Positions 7,225 to 12,484 of a stretch of 23,185 bases of DNA are shown here, in pieces. Below the pieces are notes generated by a model. It had not been told where the DNA came from. It saw only the letters and a program-made list of their open reading frames with translations, and did no database searches. The stretch comes from a virus: IMG/VR virus record IMGVR_UViG_3300009181_000358, positions 1 through 23,185 of that record; one strand, given 5' to 3'. The first letter of the stretch is position 1. Each line of letters starts with the position of its first letter. Position numbers and translations under genes: made by a program.

Positions 7225-7253
7225 TATGACCACGGAACGGCGCAATTAGTTCC
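7225..7253 (-). promoter_or_regulatory. ECF-like promoter P1 (main leftward operon)
   Basis: Minus strand reads GGAACT-N17-GTCATA. The -10-like block is flanked exactly by a 5-bp inverted repeat (CCGTG/CACGG, 7220-7235). The promoter overlaps the stop codon of the 58-aa gene upstream. Downstream lies a short GGGC-AACTC-GCCC hairpin and then the GGAGTCTCAC leader. Confidence 0.7.
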
Positions 7254-7422
7254 CCGAACTATTAGCCTTTTTCTGCGCAGCCGCCAGATCGCGGTCACGA
7301 TGCTTGAGGCGAAGTGTCCAGCACGCGACGTTTATCTCCGCCTCGTCACGCTCGACCTGGATTCGCTCGGCGGTGTAGGAAGGGGAAGTAGGGCAGATGA
7401 GGGACTGGATGAATTTAAACAT
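7246..7422 (-). CDS. Hypothetical protein, 58 aa
   Basis: The start at 7422 (MFKFIQSLICP) follows GGGGGGAAATGCG and gives an 8-nt overlap with the upstream gene. A longer in-frame reading that would cover most of that gene is rejected. The N-terminus is short and hydrophobic. The rest is a charged helix (AERIQVERDEAEINVACW, LKHRDRDLAAAQKKA), a likely coiled coil. It might be a small membrane-associated protein, but no function is recognised. Confidence 0.6.
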   Translation of the reverse strand: MFKFIQSLICPTSPSYTAERIQVERDEAEINVACWTLRLKHRDRDLAAAQKKANSSGN

Positions 7423-7630
7423 CGCATTTCCCCCCTTCCACGCTCCAGTAGAGGACGGGGTTCTGGACGAAGTCGCTGGCGGCATATTTGTCAGGGTAGT
7501 CGCGGGCGTAGAGGACGCCGTAAGATTCCCCGCCCCAGGCGTTGGTGTATCGGATGATTCGCTGGGCGTGATCCTCTGCAAATTCCCCGGCGGCGATACG
7601 GTCTGCGATGCTTTTATCTACTGTGCTCAT
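7415..7630 (-). CDS. Hypothetical protein, 71 aa
   Basis: It starts behind CTTGGAGTCTCCACCATG, a variant of the recurrent leader, and is preceded by about 300 nt of highly structured non-coding sequence. The product has an N-terminal helix (SIADRIAAGEFAEDHAQRII) and a compact aromatic-rich domain (WGGESYGVLYARDYPDKY). Unknown function. The structured leader suggests translational control. Confidence 0.72.
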   Translation of the reverse strand: MSTVDKSIADRIAAGEFAEDHAQRIIRYTNAWGGESYGVLYARDYPDKYAASDFVQNPVLYWSVEGGKCDV

Positions 7631-7948
7631 GGTGGAGACTCCAAGATGTTACGAGACTCGCGGGGGAAACCGGCTGGGCAGCCCTCCCACCTGATAAGGA
7701 GAAGGGCTGCCGCCTGGCCGCCGGCAAGTGGAGTCTCACGTCGTCTTGCCGACTCGGAGCGCCCGTCGCAACTTAACACAGCCTTAGTCTGGTGACCCGC
7801 TGGGCTAACCCGGTTAGGGGGATGCTCCTAGTGCCGATGGCCGCTCGCGGCGGCCAAGGGACACAATAACCCGCTTACGCGGGAGGAGGGGGCCGGCCCC
7901 CACTTTAACGTGGAAGGTGGTGACTTGTCGCCGGCCCCTGCCGGAGGC
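7631..7948 (-). other. Structured non-coding leader or small-RNA region (array of hairpins)
   Basis: No plausible gene is seen in these 318 nt. In transcript order it contains a 14-bp palindrome GGGGGCCGGCCCCC (7888-7901) and CCCGC-GTAA-GCGGG followed by TTATTGTG (7870-7883, a possible terminator for the 230-aa gene). Next come a 7-bp hairpin TGGCCGC/GCGGCCA (7838-7856) and a short CTAACC/GGTTAG hairpin (7805-7817). Then follow a 6-bp hairpin with a 16-nt loop (7723-7750), a 9-bp hairpin GGCAGCCCT/AGGGCTGCC (7677-7711), and the RBS of the 71-aa gene. Confidence 0.6.
7723..7750 (-). ncRNA. Hairpin presenting an anti-ribosome-binding-site loop
   Basis: On the minus strand GGCAAG and CTTGCC form a 6-bp stem around a 16-nt loop containing GTGAGACTCC. 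That sequence is the exact reverse complement of GGAGTCTCAC, the leader found before the 196-aa and 66-aa genes, and it matches 8 nt of the RBS about 90 nt downstream. Pairing in cis or in trans would cover the Shine-Dalgarno. Whether an RNA is actually made from here is unknown. Confidence 0.45.
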
Positions 7949-8641
7949 TTACGCCCCAATTCCCTCCAACTCAGCATTCGCGTCCACCTTGGCCGCTTTG
8001 ACGGCCTTCGCCTCTTCCAGACGCTTGATGATAATACCCGTCTTGGTATTCGGCGAACGGAACGAGTCATACAGCGCTCGCCGCGTGAGGCGCTGGTCTT
8101 CCGGCTTGGACAGCTCGGCGTCCAGACGCTTCTGCACCCAGTCCTTGACCGCTTGCATGGTGAGGACAGGCTTGCCATTATCCGGGCGGCCTTCGTTACT
8201 CGCTTCAAGGACTGCTTGCAGGACAATGCCCGCACCCGACACTCCACCACCACCAGCTGCGCGCGCACGACCCCAAGTTCCCTTGCTCACATCAGCATAC
8301 AGATCATCAATAGCGATGACCATGTCTTCCTCTGTCAACGGCTTGTCCGCCGTGGTCGCCAGCTCGTCACCGAACTTCTGTTCCCCGCCGTGACCGGCAA
8401 ACTGCGCCAGCAGCGACAGTGGGAGGGGCAGTGTGCGTGTTTCGCCATTGCGGAAGTCCATGCGAATAGCGATTGCGCCCGCTTGGAATTGCACCACACC
8501 GTCTGCACTTTCCACCTTGCTCTGATCAATGATCGTGTCTTTGAGCACCTTGCGTTTGCCAGGGAACTCAACCACGCGGCCATCTGTCATTGTAACGCTC
8601 GTGTATTCCGTCTTACTCTTTGCTGCTGCTGCTTCGGCCAT
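7949..8641 (-). CDS. Hypothetical protein, 230 aa
   Basis: I choose the ATG at 8641 (MAEAAAAKSKTEY) over one 30 nt upstream, because TAGGAGTATCAAGATG fits the RBS pattern of the other minus-strand genes. The N-terminal third is beta-rich (TSVTMTDGRVVEFPGKR). A central part is Gly/Ala-rich (AGGGGVSGAG). The C-terminal half is helical and charged (VKDWVQKRLDAELSK, EEAKAVKAAKVDANAEL). Probably an abundant cytoplasmic early protein. I do not recognise the family. Its stop is followed by hairpins, one of which may terminate transcription. Confidence 0.75.
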   Translation of the reverse strand: MAEAAAAKSKTEYTSVTMTDGRVVEFPGKRKVLKDTIIDQSKVESADGVVQFQAGAIAIRMDFRNGETRTLPLPLSLLAQFAGHGGEQKFGDELATTADKPLTEEDMVIAIDDLYADVSKGTWGRARAAGGGGVSGAGIVLQAVLEASNEGRPDNGKPVLTMQAVKDWVQKRLDAELSKPEDQRLTRRALYDSFRSPNTKTGIIIKRLEEAKAVKAAKVDANAELEGIGA

Positions 8642-8698
8642 CTTGATACTCCTAGGTAGTTGTTTCGCCATTTCTAACGGGCGGCGAAGTGTCCCGTA

Positions 8699-8857
8699 TT
8701 AAGTGCCCGCTGGTGCGGGAGTGCGGAGATTGAAGGGCTGCATGTGCGGGTAGTGCCCATTCGCGCGGAAGGAGAGCTTCTTCGTGTTCCGCTTGCGTGG
8801 GGTGCCAGGTGCGTTGTATTGCTTGGCGGTTGTGTTGTGGCGACTGTTGGCGAGCAT
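8699..8857 (-). CDS. Very basic small protein, 52 aa
   Basis: The ATG at 8857 follows ACGGAGTCTTCAACT, a variant of the recurrent leader, and lies about 30 nt downstream of promoter 8891-8918. The product begins MLANSRHNTTAKQYNAPG, continues with a strongly basic TPRKRNTKKLSFRANG segment and ends in a Pro-rich tail. It has many Arg/Lys and almost no acidic residues, consistent with nucleic-acid or ribosome binding. No family recognised. A longer reading upstream of 8857 would cross the promoter and is rejected. Confidence 0.6.
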   Translation of the reverse strand: MLANSRHNTTAKQYNAPGTPRKRNTKKLSFRANGHYPHMQPFNLRTPAPAGT

Positions 8858-8890
8858 AGTTGAAGACTCCGTGGTGTTGTGTTGTGATGA

Positions 8891-8918
8891 TTGGACACGG
8901 GGCATTCGCCCCGGTTCC
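8891..8918 (-). promoter_or_regulatory. ECF-like promoter P2
   Basis: Minus strand GGAACC-N16-GTCCAA. A perfect hairpin CGGGGC-GAAT-GCCCCG (8898-8913) occupies nearly the whole spacer between the two blocks. It drives the 52-aa basic protein gene, and probably the 230-aa gene. Confidence 0.62.
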
Positions 8919-8936
8919 ACAGTTCGATGAATCTTT

Positions 8937-9341
8937 TTACACAACTGCGCCGCGACGTAACTCCTCCAGCCGCTTATTAAGTAGTATCTTCAGGCGGAGG
9001 AGCTCCACTTCCGTGAGGGTCATAATGTCCACTCCCTTCGCCACCTTCGCGTAGGTGCGCTTCGGAATCGCTTCATCCCGGACGAGCTGGTCGGGGAGAG
9101 GGCGGACAACGCGGAGGCTGACGTGAGGGCCTTTATGCCCAGGGGCTCGGTCGGAGCTGACGGGGGCGTCCTTCGCCAGCACGAGTTGGGATACGAGAGA
9201 GCTAATCGTCGAGTGCGGCATCGGCGGCTCGATCACTTTATGTAAGTCGGCTGTCGTGCAGCCATCCTCCAGCAACTTGATCGTTTCATACACCTTCACG
9301 ACGTGCTTCCAAAGGGGATTAAACTTATTCATTGCTTGCAT
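8937..9341 (-). CDS. Putative winged-helix DNA-binding protein
   Basis: 134 aa from the second of two adjacent ATGs (9341). This one has GGAG 7 nt upstream, as in the other leaders, while 9344 is the alternative. The N-terminus WKHVVKVYETIKLLEDGCTT followed by ADLHKVI and MPHSTISSLVSQLVLAKDAP resembles a helix-turn-helix (winged-helix) in which PHSTISSLVSQL would be the recognition helix. The C-terminus is a Leu/Arg-rich helix (EVELLRLKILLNKRLEELRR), a possible dimerisation coiled coil. It may be a phage transcriptional regulator. The target is unknown. Confidence 0.62.
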   Translation of the reverse strand: MQAMNKFNPLWKHVVKVYETIKLLEDGCTTADLHKVIEPPMPHSTISSLVSQLVLAKDAPVSSDRAPGHKGPHVSLRVVRPLPDQLVRDEAIPKRTYAKVAKGVDIMTLTEVELLRLKILLNKRLEELRRGAVV

Positions 9342-9372
9342 CATAAGACTCCTTGTCGGCTTGATTGCCGCA

Positions 9373-9394
9373 TCAGCCCGCTGCGACGGGCTGA
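9373..9394 (-). repeat. Hairpin in the leader of the winged-helix gene
   Basis: 8-bp arms TCAGCCCG/CGGGCTGA with a 6-nt loop, followed on the minus strand by a second, smaller hairpin (CGGC-AATCAA-GCCG) and then AAGGAGTCTTATG. It may end upstream transcription or control translation. No T-run is present. Confidence 0.5.
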
Positions 9395-9401
9395 GACTGC
9401 C

Positions 9402-9575
9402 TCACGCCCCTTTATGTCGAGTGGGCGTGTGTGGCGCCCAGATACCTGGTAGGGAGAGTTGTCGAGGGGTCTTCCCGACGGCGCTGCTGGGTTTCGCGAG
9501 TATGTCGCGCATCTTCCCGCACCAGTAGGCGGCGACCAGTCGGTCGTGGAGCCAGCGATCTTTATTCAGCTTCAT
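9402..9575 (-). CDS. Hypothetical protein, 57 aa
   Basis: The start at 9575 (MKLNKDRWLHDRL) has GAGGAG 7 nt upstream, located inside the end of the upstream gene (14-nt overlap). A longer in-frame reading is rejected. The product is helical and basic with two Trp and one Cys (VAAYWCGKMRDILAK), then a Pro/His-rich tail. Function unknown. Confidence 0.62.
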   Translation of the reverse strand: MKLNKDRWLHDRLVAAYWCGKMRDILAKPSSAVGKTPRQLSLPGIWAPHTPTRHKGA

Positions 9576-9762
9576 GGCGCATCTCCTCATCTGCAAGTAT
9601 CCACGCCAGTTCTGCCGCCTCCTCCAGCCCCGCTTCTTCAAGTGTGCAGCATTCCTCCCCACACTTGCAGTCGAGAGTGTCGTCGGCGAGCTGGGCGGCG
9701 AGCAGGGCGGATATCTCCGCCATTTGCGGGGATAGTGCGAGTGTGCGATAGGCTGCTTTCAT
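9562..9762 (-). CDS. Acidic Cys-containing hypothetical protein, 66 aa
   Basis: Starts behind TAGGAGTCTCACCATG, a perfect recurrent leader, downstream of promoter 9808-9836. The product is Ala/Glu-rich and helical, with a CKCGEECC cluster in the middle that could bind a metal. The strongly acidic character could indicate a DNA mimic or host-protein inhibitor, but that is speculation. Confidence 0.7.
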   Translation of the reverse strand: MKAAYRTLALSPQMAEISALLAAQLADDTLDCKCGEECCTLEEAGLEEAAELAWILADEEMRHEAE

Positions 9763-9783
9763 GGTGAGACTCCTAAGTGACCG

Positions 9784-9820
9784 GGGCGGAATTGTCCCGG
9801 TTAATAATTGGACAATGGTG
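9784..9820 (-). repeat. Two overlapping, mutually exclusive hairpins in the P3 leader
   Basis: On the minus strand ATTGTCC can pair with GGACAAT, or CCGGG can pair with CCCGG just before the RBS. Both use the same GGGAC bases, so only one can form at a time. The first arm overlaps the -10 block of P3 and so may be only partly transcribed. Confidence 0.4.
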
Positions 9821-9836
9821 GGGTGGGGCGAGTTCC
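9808..9836 (-). promoter_or_regulatory. ECF-like promoter P3
   Basis: Minus strand GGAACT-N17-GTCCAA. Bases upstream of the -35-like block (CGAACTGTC) also resemble those before P2 (CGAACTGT). It precedes the 66-aa gene with its GGAGTCTCAC leader. Confidence 0.65.
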
Positions 9837-9852
9837 GACAGTTCGCACAATA

Positions 9853-10206
9853 CTACGAGTCGAGCTGGGCGATTGTCGGCGGCGGAATGACTGCTGCGCG
9901 CGCTGCCAGGATAATATCTCGGTCGCACTCTGCCACCTGGCCTTCCGTCCAGCCCTTCGCGGCGATAAGAAGGGCGGAGACCGCGTTAAATCCTTTCCCC
10001 ATAACTTCCACTGCATACATCGTGTGGGAGGAGCGGTGCTTGGTGGCGAAGGCGGCGAGCCGCTCTGCCGCGATACCGGCAGTCTGGGAGTGCCAGACGA
10101 GGGTGAATAGGTCGCGTCCGTGACGCTGCGCTACCGGCCGGAATGTCGGCGGGAGGTCGAGGAAGGGATCGGCGTCGCTTGCGACGGGTATTTCGAGTAG
10201 TGCCAT
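9853..10206 (-). CDS. Hypothetical protein, 117 aa
   Basis: The start at 10206 (MALLEIPVASDADPF) follows AAAGGAGCATATC. A 17-residue upstream extension is rejected because it would include that RBS. The product is a compact alpha/beta domain with HGRDLFTLVWHSQTAGIAA, a long helix, and FNAVSALLIAAKGWTEGQV followed by a helical C-terminus. Probably soluble. Family not recognised. It is the last gene of the unit starting at promoter 11005-11033. Confidence 0.7.
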   Translation of the reverse strand: MALLEIPVASDADPFLDLPPTFRPVAQRHGRDLFTLVWHSQTAGIAAERLAAFATKHRSSHTMYAVEVMGKGFNAVSALLIAAKGWTEGQVAECDRDIILAARAAVIPPPTIAQLDS

Positions 10207-10228
10207 GATATGCTCCTTTGTTGAAATG

Positions 10229-10576
10229 TTAATCTGGTAAGTCGGGCGTCGCCACAATCGCGGCGACTGTCGAGTGATCTACCGATGGCGCGTCTCCGCC
10301 CTCCAGGGGAGAGAGGGGCGGCGGCGGAGTGTCGAGGGAGCGCTGCACCGCGAGCATCCTGGCTAGCATTCTTTCCTCATGTGGTTGTGCGCCCAGTATG
10401 GGGATATCCTTCCACACTTCACCGCGCACTATTCGCCCTATCTGTCCTATCGAGTATGGATAGCGTTTACACAGCGAGCCTTGCGTCTCTCCCCTGGCGT
10501 AGGCAGCACGAATCTCCTTAATAAGCTCCGGCGAATTCGTTGCCCCTTCCCGATTCCCCTTTGTAAATTTACTCAT
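10229..10576 (-). CDS. Helix-turn-helix-type hypothetical protein, 115 aa
   Basis: The start at 10576 (MSKFTKGNREG) overlaps the stop of the 51-aa gene as ATGA. The longer in-frame reading runs through that gene and is rejected. The segment LIKEIRAAYARGETQGSLCK followed by RYPYSIGQIGRIVRGEVWK looks like the resolvase/HNH-type HTH (R-x-x-YA-G, L-x-x-x-Y, I-x-x-I-V-x-G-x-x-W) that reads DNA in many phage proteins. The C-terminal half is Pro-rich and low-complexity. It may be a regulator or the DNA-binding part of a lost nuclease. Confidence 0.68.
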   Translation of the reverse strand: MSKFTKGNREGATNSPELIKEIRAAYARGETQGSLCKRYPYSIGQIGRIVRGEVWKDIPILGAQPHEERMLARMLAVQRSLDTPPPPLSPLEGGDAPSVDHSTVAAIVATPDLPD

Positions 10577-10728
10577 TGCCCTACCCCCAGCCACCGTGAC
10601 GGGAGGGAGTAGTTCATCGGGAGCTGCTCGCACTCCGTATCCGTGCTGCACAGCCAGCCCTGCTCCTCCTTGTAAAAGATGACTCCGATGATAAGTGCTA
10701 TCGTGCAAATTGCTAGTATTGCTTTCAT
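10573..10728 (-). CDS. Small membrane protein, 51 aa (one TM segment)
   Basis: The N-terminus MKAILAICTIALIIGVIFYK is one hydrophobic segment, either a transmembrane anchor or a signal peptide. It is followed by an acidic, Cys-containing tail (GWLCSTDTECEQL) that would be periplasmic or extracellular. CGGAG lies 9 nt upstream. The stop overlaps the next ATG (ATGA). The Cys and length could suit a superinfection-exclusion or lysis-accessory peptide, but nothing proves it. It is the first gene after the long inverted repeat and promoter P4. Confidence 0.68.
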   Translation of the reverse strand: MKAILAICTIALIIGVIFYKEEQGWLCSTDTECEQLPMNYSLPSRWLGVGQ

Positions 10729-10810
10729 GTCGCTATTCTCCGTTAAGTGGTTAAGTAAAACTTGCTCGAATGGGCGTATCCTGTTCCTCTCACCCTCTCC
10801 TCTTTCCCCT

Positions 10811-10839
10811 CCTCATCATACGGCCTTCAATAATTTTAG
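10811..10839. repeat. Long inverted repeat, left arm
   Basis: 29 nt matching the reverse complement of 10946-10974 at 26 positions. Pyrimidine-rich flanks (10793-10810) extend the pairing imperfectly. On a minus-strand transcript two of the three differences become G-U wobbles. Confidence 0.85.
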
Positions 10840-10945
10840 TAATCCATGTCCCAGTGTGTGTGCTCAGGTGTTTGTGTATCTGTTATTGTAGTATTAAAAA
10901 AAAATATAATAATAAACCTAGACCTACAGACAGAATCCTCGAAAC

Positions 10946-10974
10946 CTAAAATTATTGAGAACCGTATGATGAGG
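10946..10974. repeat. Long inverted repeat, right arm
   Basis: Partner of 10811-10839, followed by a purine-rich flank (10975-10990) that continues the complementarity with gaps. The arms are separated by 106 nt. Confidence 0.85.
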
Positions 10975-11004
10975 GAAGGAGAGAGAGGGCGAGACATACC
11001 CGTG

Positions 11005-11033
11005 TATGACATCGTGATGGCGCGAAAAGTTCC
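11005..11033 (-). promoter_or_regulatory. ECF-like promoter P4
   Basis: Minus strand GGAACT-N17-GTCATA. It shares with P1 the 12-mer CCCGTGTATGAC (plus strand) and a common GGCGC near the -35 side of the spacer, about 30 of 42 positions overall. It reads into the long inverted repeat. Confidence 0.68.
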
Positions 11034-11069
11034 TCAAACTGTCGAAGAACTTCCCGCGCCCCTTCGCCA

Positions 11070-11405
11070 TTAAAAGCGCATCCAACTCGGCCGGTCTGGG
11101 GAGAATTGCAAATCAAGTATTCTCTTCTGCTTCGCCGCCATGCGTGCCAGGTATTCCTGGTCAGTTGGCGCTACGCACTCGTAGGTGAAGCTGCCATCAA
11201 TTCTCCCCGCATCGAACTCATCCGGAGTTCCTGCCGCATCAAGCTCGGCGAGAATGCGCTTTGTCCGCTCCTCCCGCTCCCGCGTTTTAATCGCTTCCCG
11301 TTCCACAGCTGCCGCGCGAATGCGCTCTTGATACTCCTCCTCTTTAATCGCGCCTAACCGCTCTTCCGCCATGCGCGCTATATCGCGCGGATTAATCGTC
11401 GCCAT
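11070..11405 (-). CDS. Hypothetical coiled-coil protein, 111 aa
   Basis: Starts behind ACGGAGGTCTCAAATG, a leader variant. The N-terminal 55 residues form a long, highly charged helix (ARMAEERLGAIKEEEYQERI and onward), a probable coiled coil. The C-terminal part is a short basic helix (EYLARMAAKQKRILDLQF). No family recognised. A 10-bp inverted repeat and a TTGACA-containing spacer lie between it and the upstream gene. Confidence 0.75.
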   Translation of the reverse strand: MATINPRDIARMAEERLGAIKEEEYQERIRAAAVEREAIKTREREERTKRILAELDAAGTPDEFDAGRIDGSFTYECVAPTDQEYLARMAAKQKRILDLQFSPDRPSWMRF

Positions 11406-11445
11406 TTGAGACCTCCGTTTGTTAAAAATCTGGGTGTAATTCTGT

Positions 11446-11475
11446 CAATACCCTCACGATGGGGCGAGGGTATTG
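11446..11475 (-). repeat. 10-bp inverted repeat between the 128-aa and 111-aa genes
   Basis: CAATACCCTC/GAGGGTATTG with a 10-nt loop, 6 nt after the upstream stop. On the minus strand it ends in TTGACA, followed 17 nt later by TTAACA, so a weak sigma70-type promoter may start here. There is no U-tract for a clear terminator. Confidence 0.6.
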
Positions 11476-11481
11476 TGTGAA

Positions 11482-11868
11482 TTACGCTCCAATCTTGGCG
11501 AGGCTACTTTTCACAAATTCTTCAATTAGCGATTCATAACTCCGTCCCGTTACCCGTGCGAGTTCTTCTACTTCCGGTATCCGTGGTGCCGCGCGTTTCG
11601 TTTCCCATGTGGAATTCGCGCTATTCTCATAATGCGCGACAAGGGGCGCAACAGCATCATAACGCATTTGCTCTGTCACGGTGATAATGTCACCTGTTTT
11701 CGCATCTTTCCGGGGTATTGCAGCCGCATCGCCCAGCCGCGCCAGCCATCCGTGGCGTTCAGCCGCGATACGATTTTGCGAGGATACTCGTGACGGGTCA
11801 AAGGTGATGCTCGGCACGCCCTCTTCAAAGGTGAATACAATTGTATTTCCAACGATTGCTTTTTTCAT
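11482..11868 (-). CDS. Hypothetical protein, 128 aa
   Basis: Starts behind AACGGAGTCTCAAAATG, downstream of promoter 11915-11942. The N-terminus (MKKAIVGNTIVFTFEEGVPS) is beta-rich, and the product continues with a helix (NRIAAERHGWLARLGDAAAI). Its end, VEELARVTGRSYESLIEEFV, is helical and may contact nucleic acid or protein. The pattern (F-x-F-x-x-G, then RL-GDAA-IPR) recalls uncharacterised phage early proteins. Function unknown. Confidence 0.78.
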   Translation of the reverse strand: MKKAIVGNTIVFTFEEGVPSITFDPSRVSSQNRIAAERHGWLARLGDAAAIPRKDAKTGDIITVTEQMRYDAVAPLVAHYENSANSTWETKRAAPRIPEVEELARVTGRSYESLIEEFVKSSLAKIGA

Positions 11869-11888
11869 TTTGAGACTCCGTTATGTTT

Positions 11889-11930
11889 GGGAAATTTCCC
11901 GCATGATGCACTATTTTGACAATGCATCAT
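11889..11930 (-). promoter_or_regulatory. P5 leader: inverted repeat around the -10 plus GGGAAATTTCCC palindrome
   Basis: An 8-bp inverted repeat (ATGATGCA 11903-11910, TGCATCAT 11923-11930) encloses the -10 block. The 12-bp palindrome (11889-11900) sits between it and the RBS. The same two-part layout occurs at 12173-12212 with different arm sequences. Confidence 0.6.
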
Positions 11931-11942
11931 ATGTGAAGTTCC
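11915..11942 (-). promoter_or_regulatory. ECF-like promoter P5
   Basis: Minus strand GGAACT-N16-GTCAAA, directly upstream of the 128-aa gene. It overlaps the stop codon of the 69-aa gene. Confidence 0.7.
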
Positions 11943-12151
11943 TAGTATTTTACATCTTTATTAACATCGTGTGTCCGTGCGTATTGCCGAGCATTCCGTA
12001 AATCTTTCCATGTGCCAATTGTCGCACCGTCCGGGTGATTTACATAATACCGCCCATTATCCGGGTTCCACGATAATTGCCAGCCGTTAAATATACCTTG
12101 ATCTACCGCCGGTTCATTGCCGTTCATCGGCACATTTACATGTAATCCCAT
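11942..12151 (-). CDS. Hypothetical protein, 69 aa
   Basis: Starts behind AACGGAGTCTCAAAATG, downstream of promoter 12197-12224. The product contains FNGWQLSWNPDNGRYYVNHP followed by TWKDLRNARQYARTH, a small beta-hairpin domain then a helix. It is aromatic-rich and soluble. Family not recognised. AT-richer than the structural genes. Confidence 0.75.
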   Translation of the reverse strand: MGLHVNVPMNGNEPAVDQGIFNGWQLSWNPDNGRYYVNHPDGATIGTWKDLRNARQYARTHDVNKDVKY

Positions 12152-12172
12152 TTTGAGACTCCGTTATATTTT

Positions 12173-12212
12173 GGGAAAATTCCCTCATTGCACACGTTTG
12201 ACCATGTGCAAT
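12173..12212 (-). promoter_or_regulatory. P6 leader: inverted repeat around the -10 plus GGGAA/TTCCC hairpin
   Basis: An 8-bp inverted repeat (ATTGCACA 12187-12194, TGTGCAAT 12205-12212) encloses the -10 block, and GGGAAAATTCCC (12173-12184) precedes the RBS. Architecture and downstream bases match the P5 leader while the arms differ. Confidence 0.6.
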
Positions 12213-12224
12213 AAATGAAGTCCC
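12197..12224 (-). promoter_or_regulatory. ECF-like promoter P6
   Basis: Minus strand GGGACT-N16-GTCAAA. It differs from the consensus at one base of the first block. It precedes the 69-aa gene. Confidence 0.62.
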
Positions 12225-12225
12225 G

Positions 12226-12456
12226 TTATTCGCTAAAATGCGATATATAAACTCCTCGTGAAACGGCGCGAATATCGCCATTTTTAGCCATTCGATCAAT
12301 CACGTTTTCAATTCTTTTCCCATACGGCAATCGTGCGCATAGCCATTTACGTGTAAATGTCCCCGTTGTTTCATCACAAATAACATCCCATGCGGCCTCC
12401 GTTAATCCCGTGAATGATGTTATTGGTGCGCCCGGCTTTGTGTATCGTTTTTCCAT
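12226..12456 (-). CDS. Putative winged-helix regulator, 76 aa
   Basis: The start at 12456 (MEKRYTKPGAPITSF) has GGAGCTCACATG and a promoter (12485-12512) lying inside the longer in-frame reading, so that longer form is rejected. LTEAAWDVICDETTGTFTRK followed by IENVIDRMAKNGDIRAVSRG and VYISH has the layout of a winged-helix domain, with the final RGVY strand typical of AbiEi-type antitoxin or regulator N-termini. It is the gene nearest the divergent control region, which suggests a role in controlling the early or late promoters. This is inference. Confidence 0.65.
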   Translation of the reverse strand: MEKRYTKPGAPITSFTGLTEAAWDVICDETTGTFTRKWLCARLPYGKRIENVIDRMAKNGDIRAVSRGVYISHFSE

Positions 12457-12484
12457 GTGAGCTCCATTTTGTTGATTGTATTCG

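Larger units (their letters stand above)
10729..11004 (-). ncRNA. Putative long structured leader RNA containing the 29-bp inverted repeat
   Basis: No gene is seen here. Transcription from P4 should begin near 10998 and cross both arms of the inverted repeat before reaching the 51-aa gene about 270 nt away. The RNA would have a long stem, a loop of about 106 nt with an A/U-rich core (nine A in a row on the plus strand at 10896-10904), and a polypyrimidine/polypurine base. A replication origin is the main alternative. Confidence 0.45.

Noticed and set aside
7800-7870. Possible tRNA in the structured intergenic region
   Set aside because: Several GC hairpins occur but no T-loop consensus (GGTTCGAAT) or 7-bp acceptor stem closing a cloverleaf could be found on either strand.
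10760-10790. A tenth promoter-like GGAACA upstream of the 51-aa gene
   Set aside because: No GTC-type block follows at 16 or 17 nt, so it does not match the pattern.
10793-10990. Insertion sequence bounded by the long inverted repeat
   Set aside because: The 106-nt interior has no transposase frame, no target-site duplication is visible, and polypyrimidine flanks are not typical IS ends. A MITE-like origin cannot be fully excluded.
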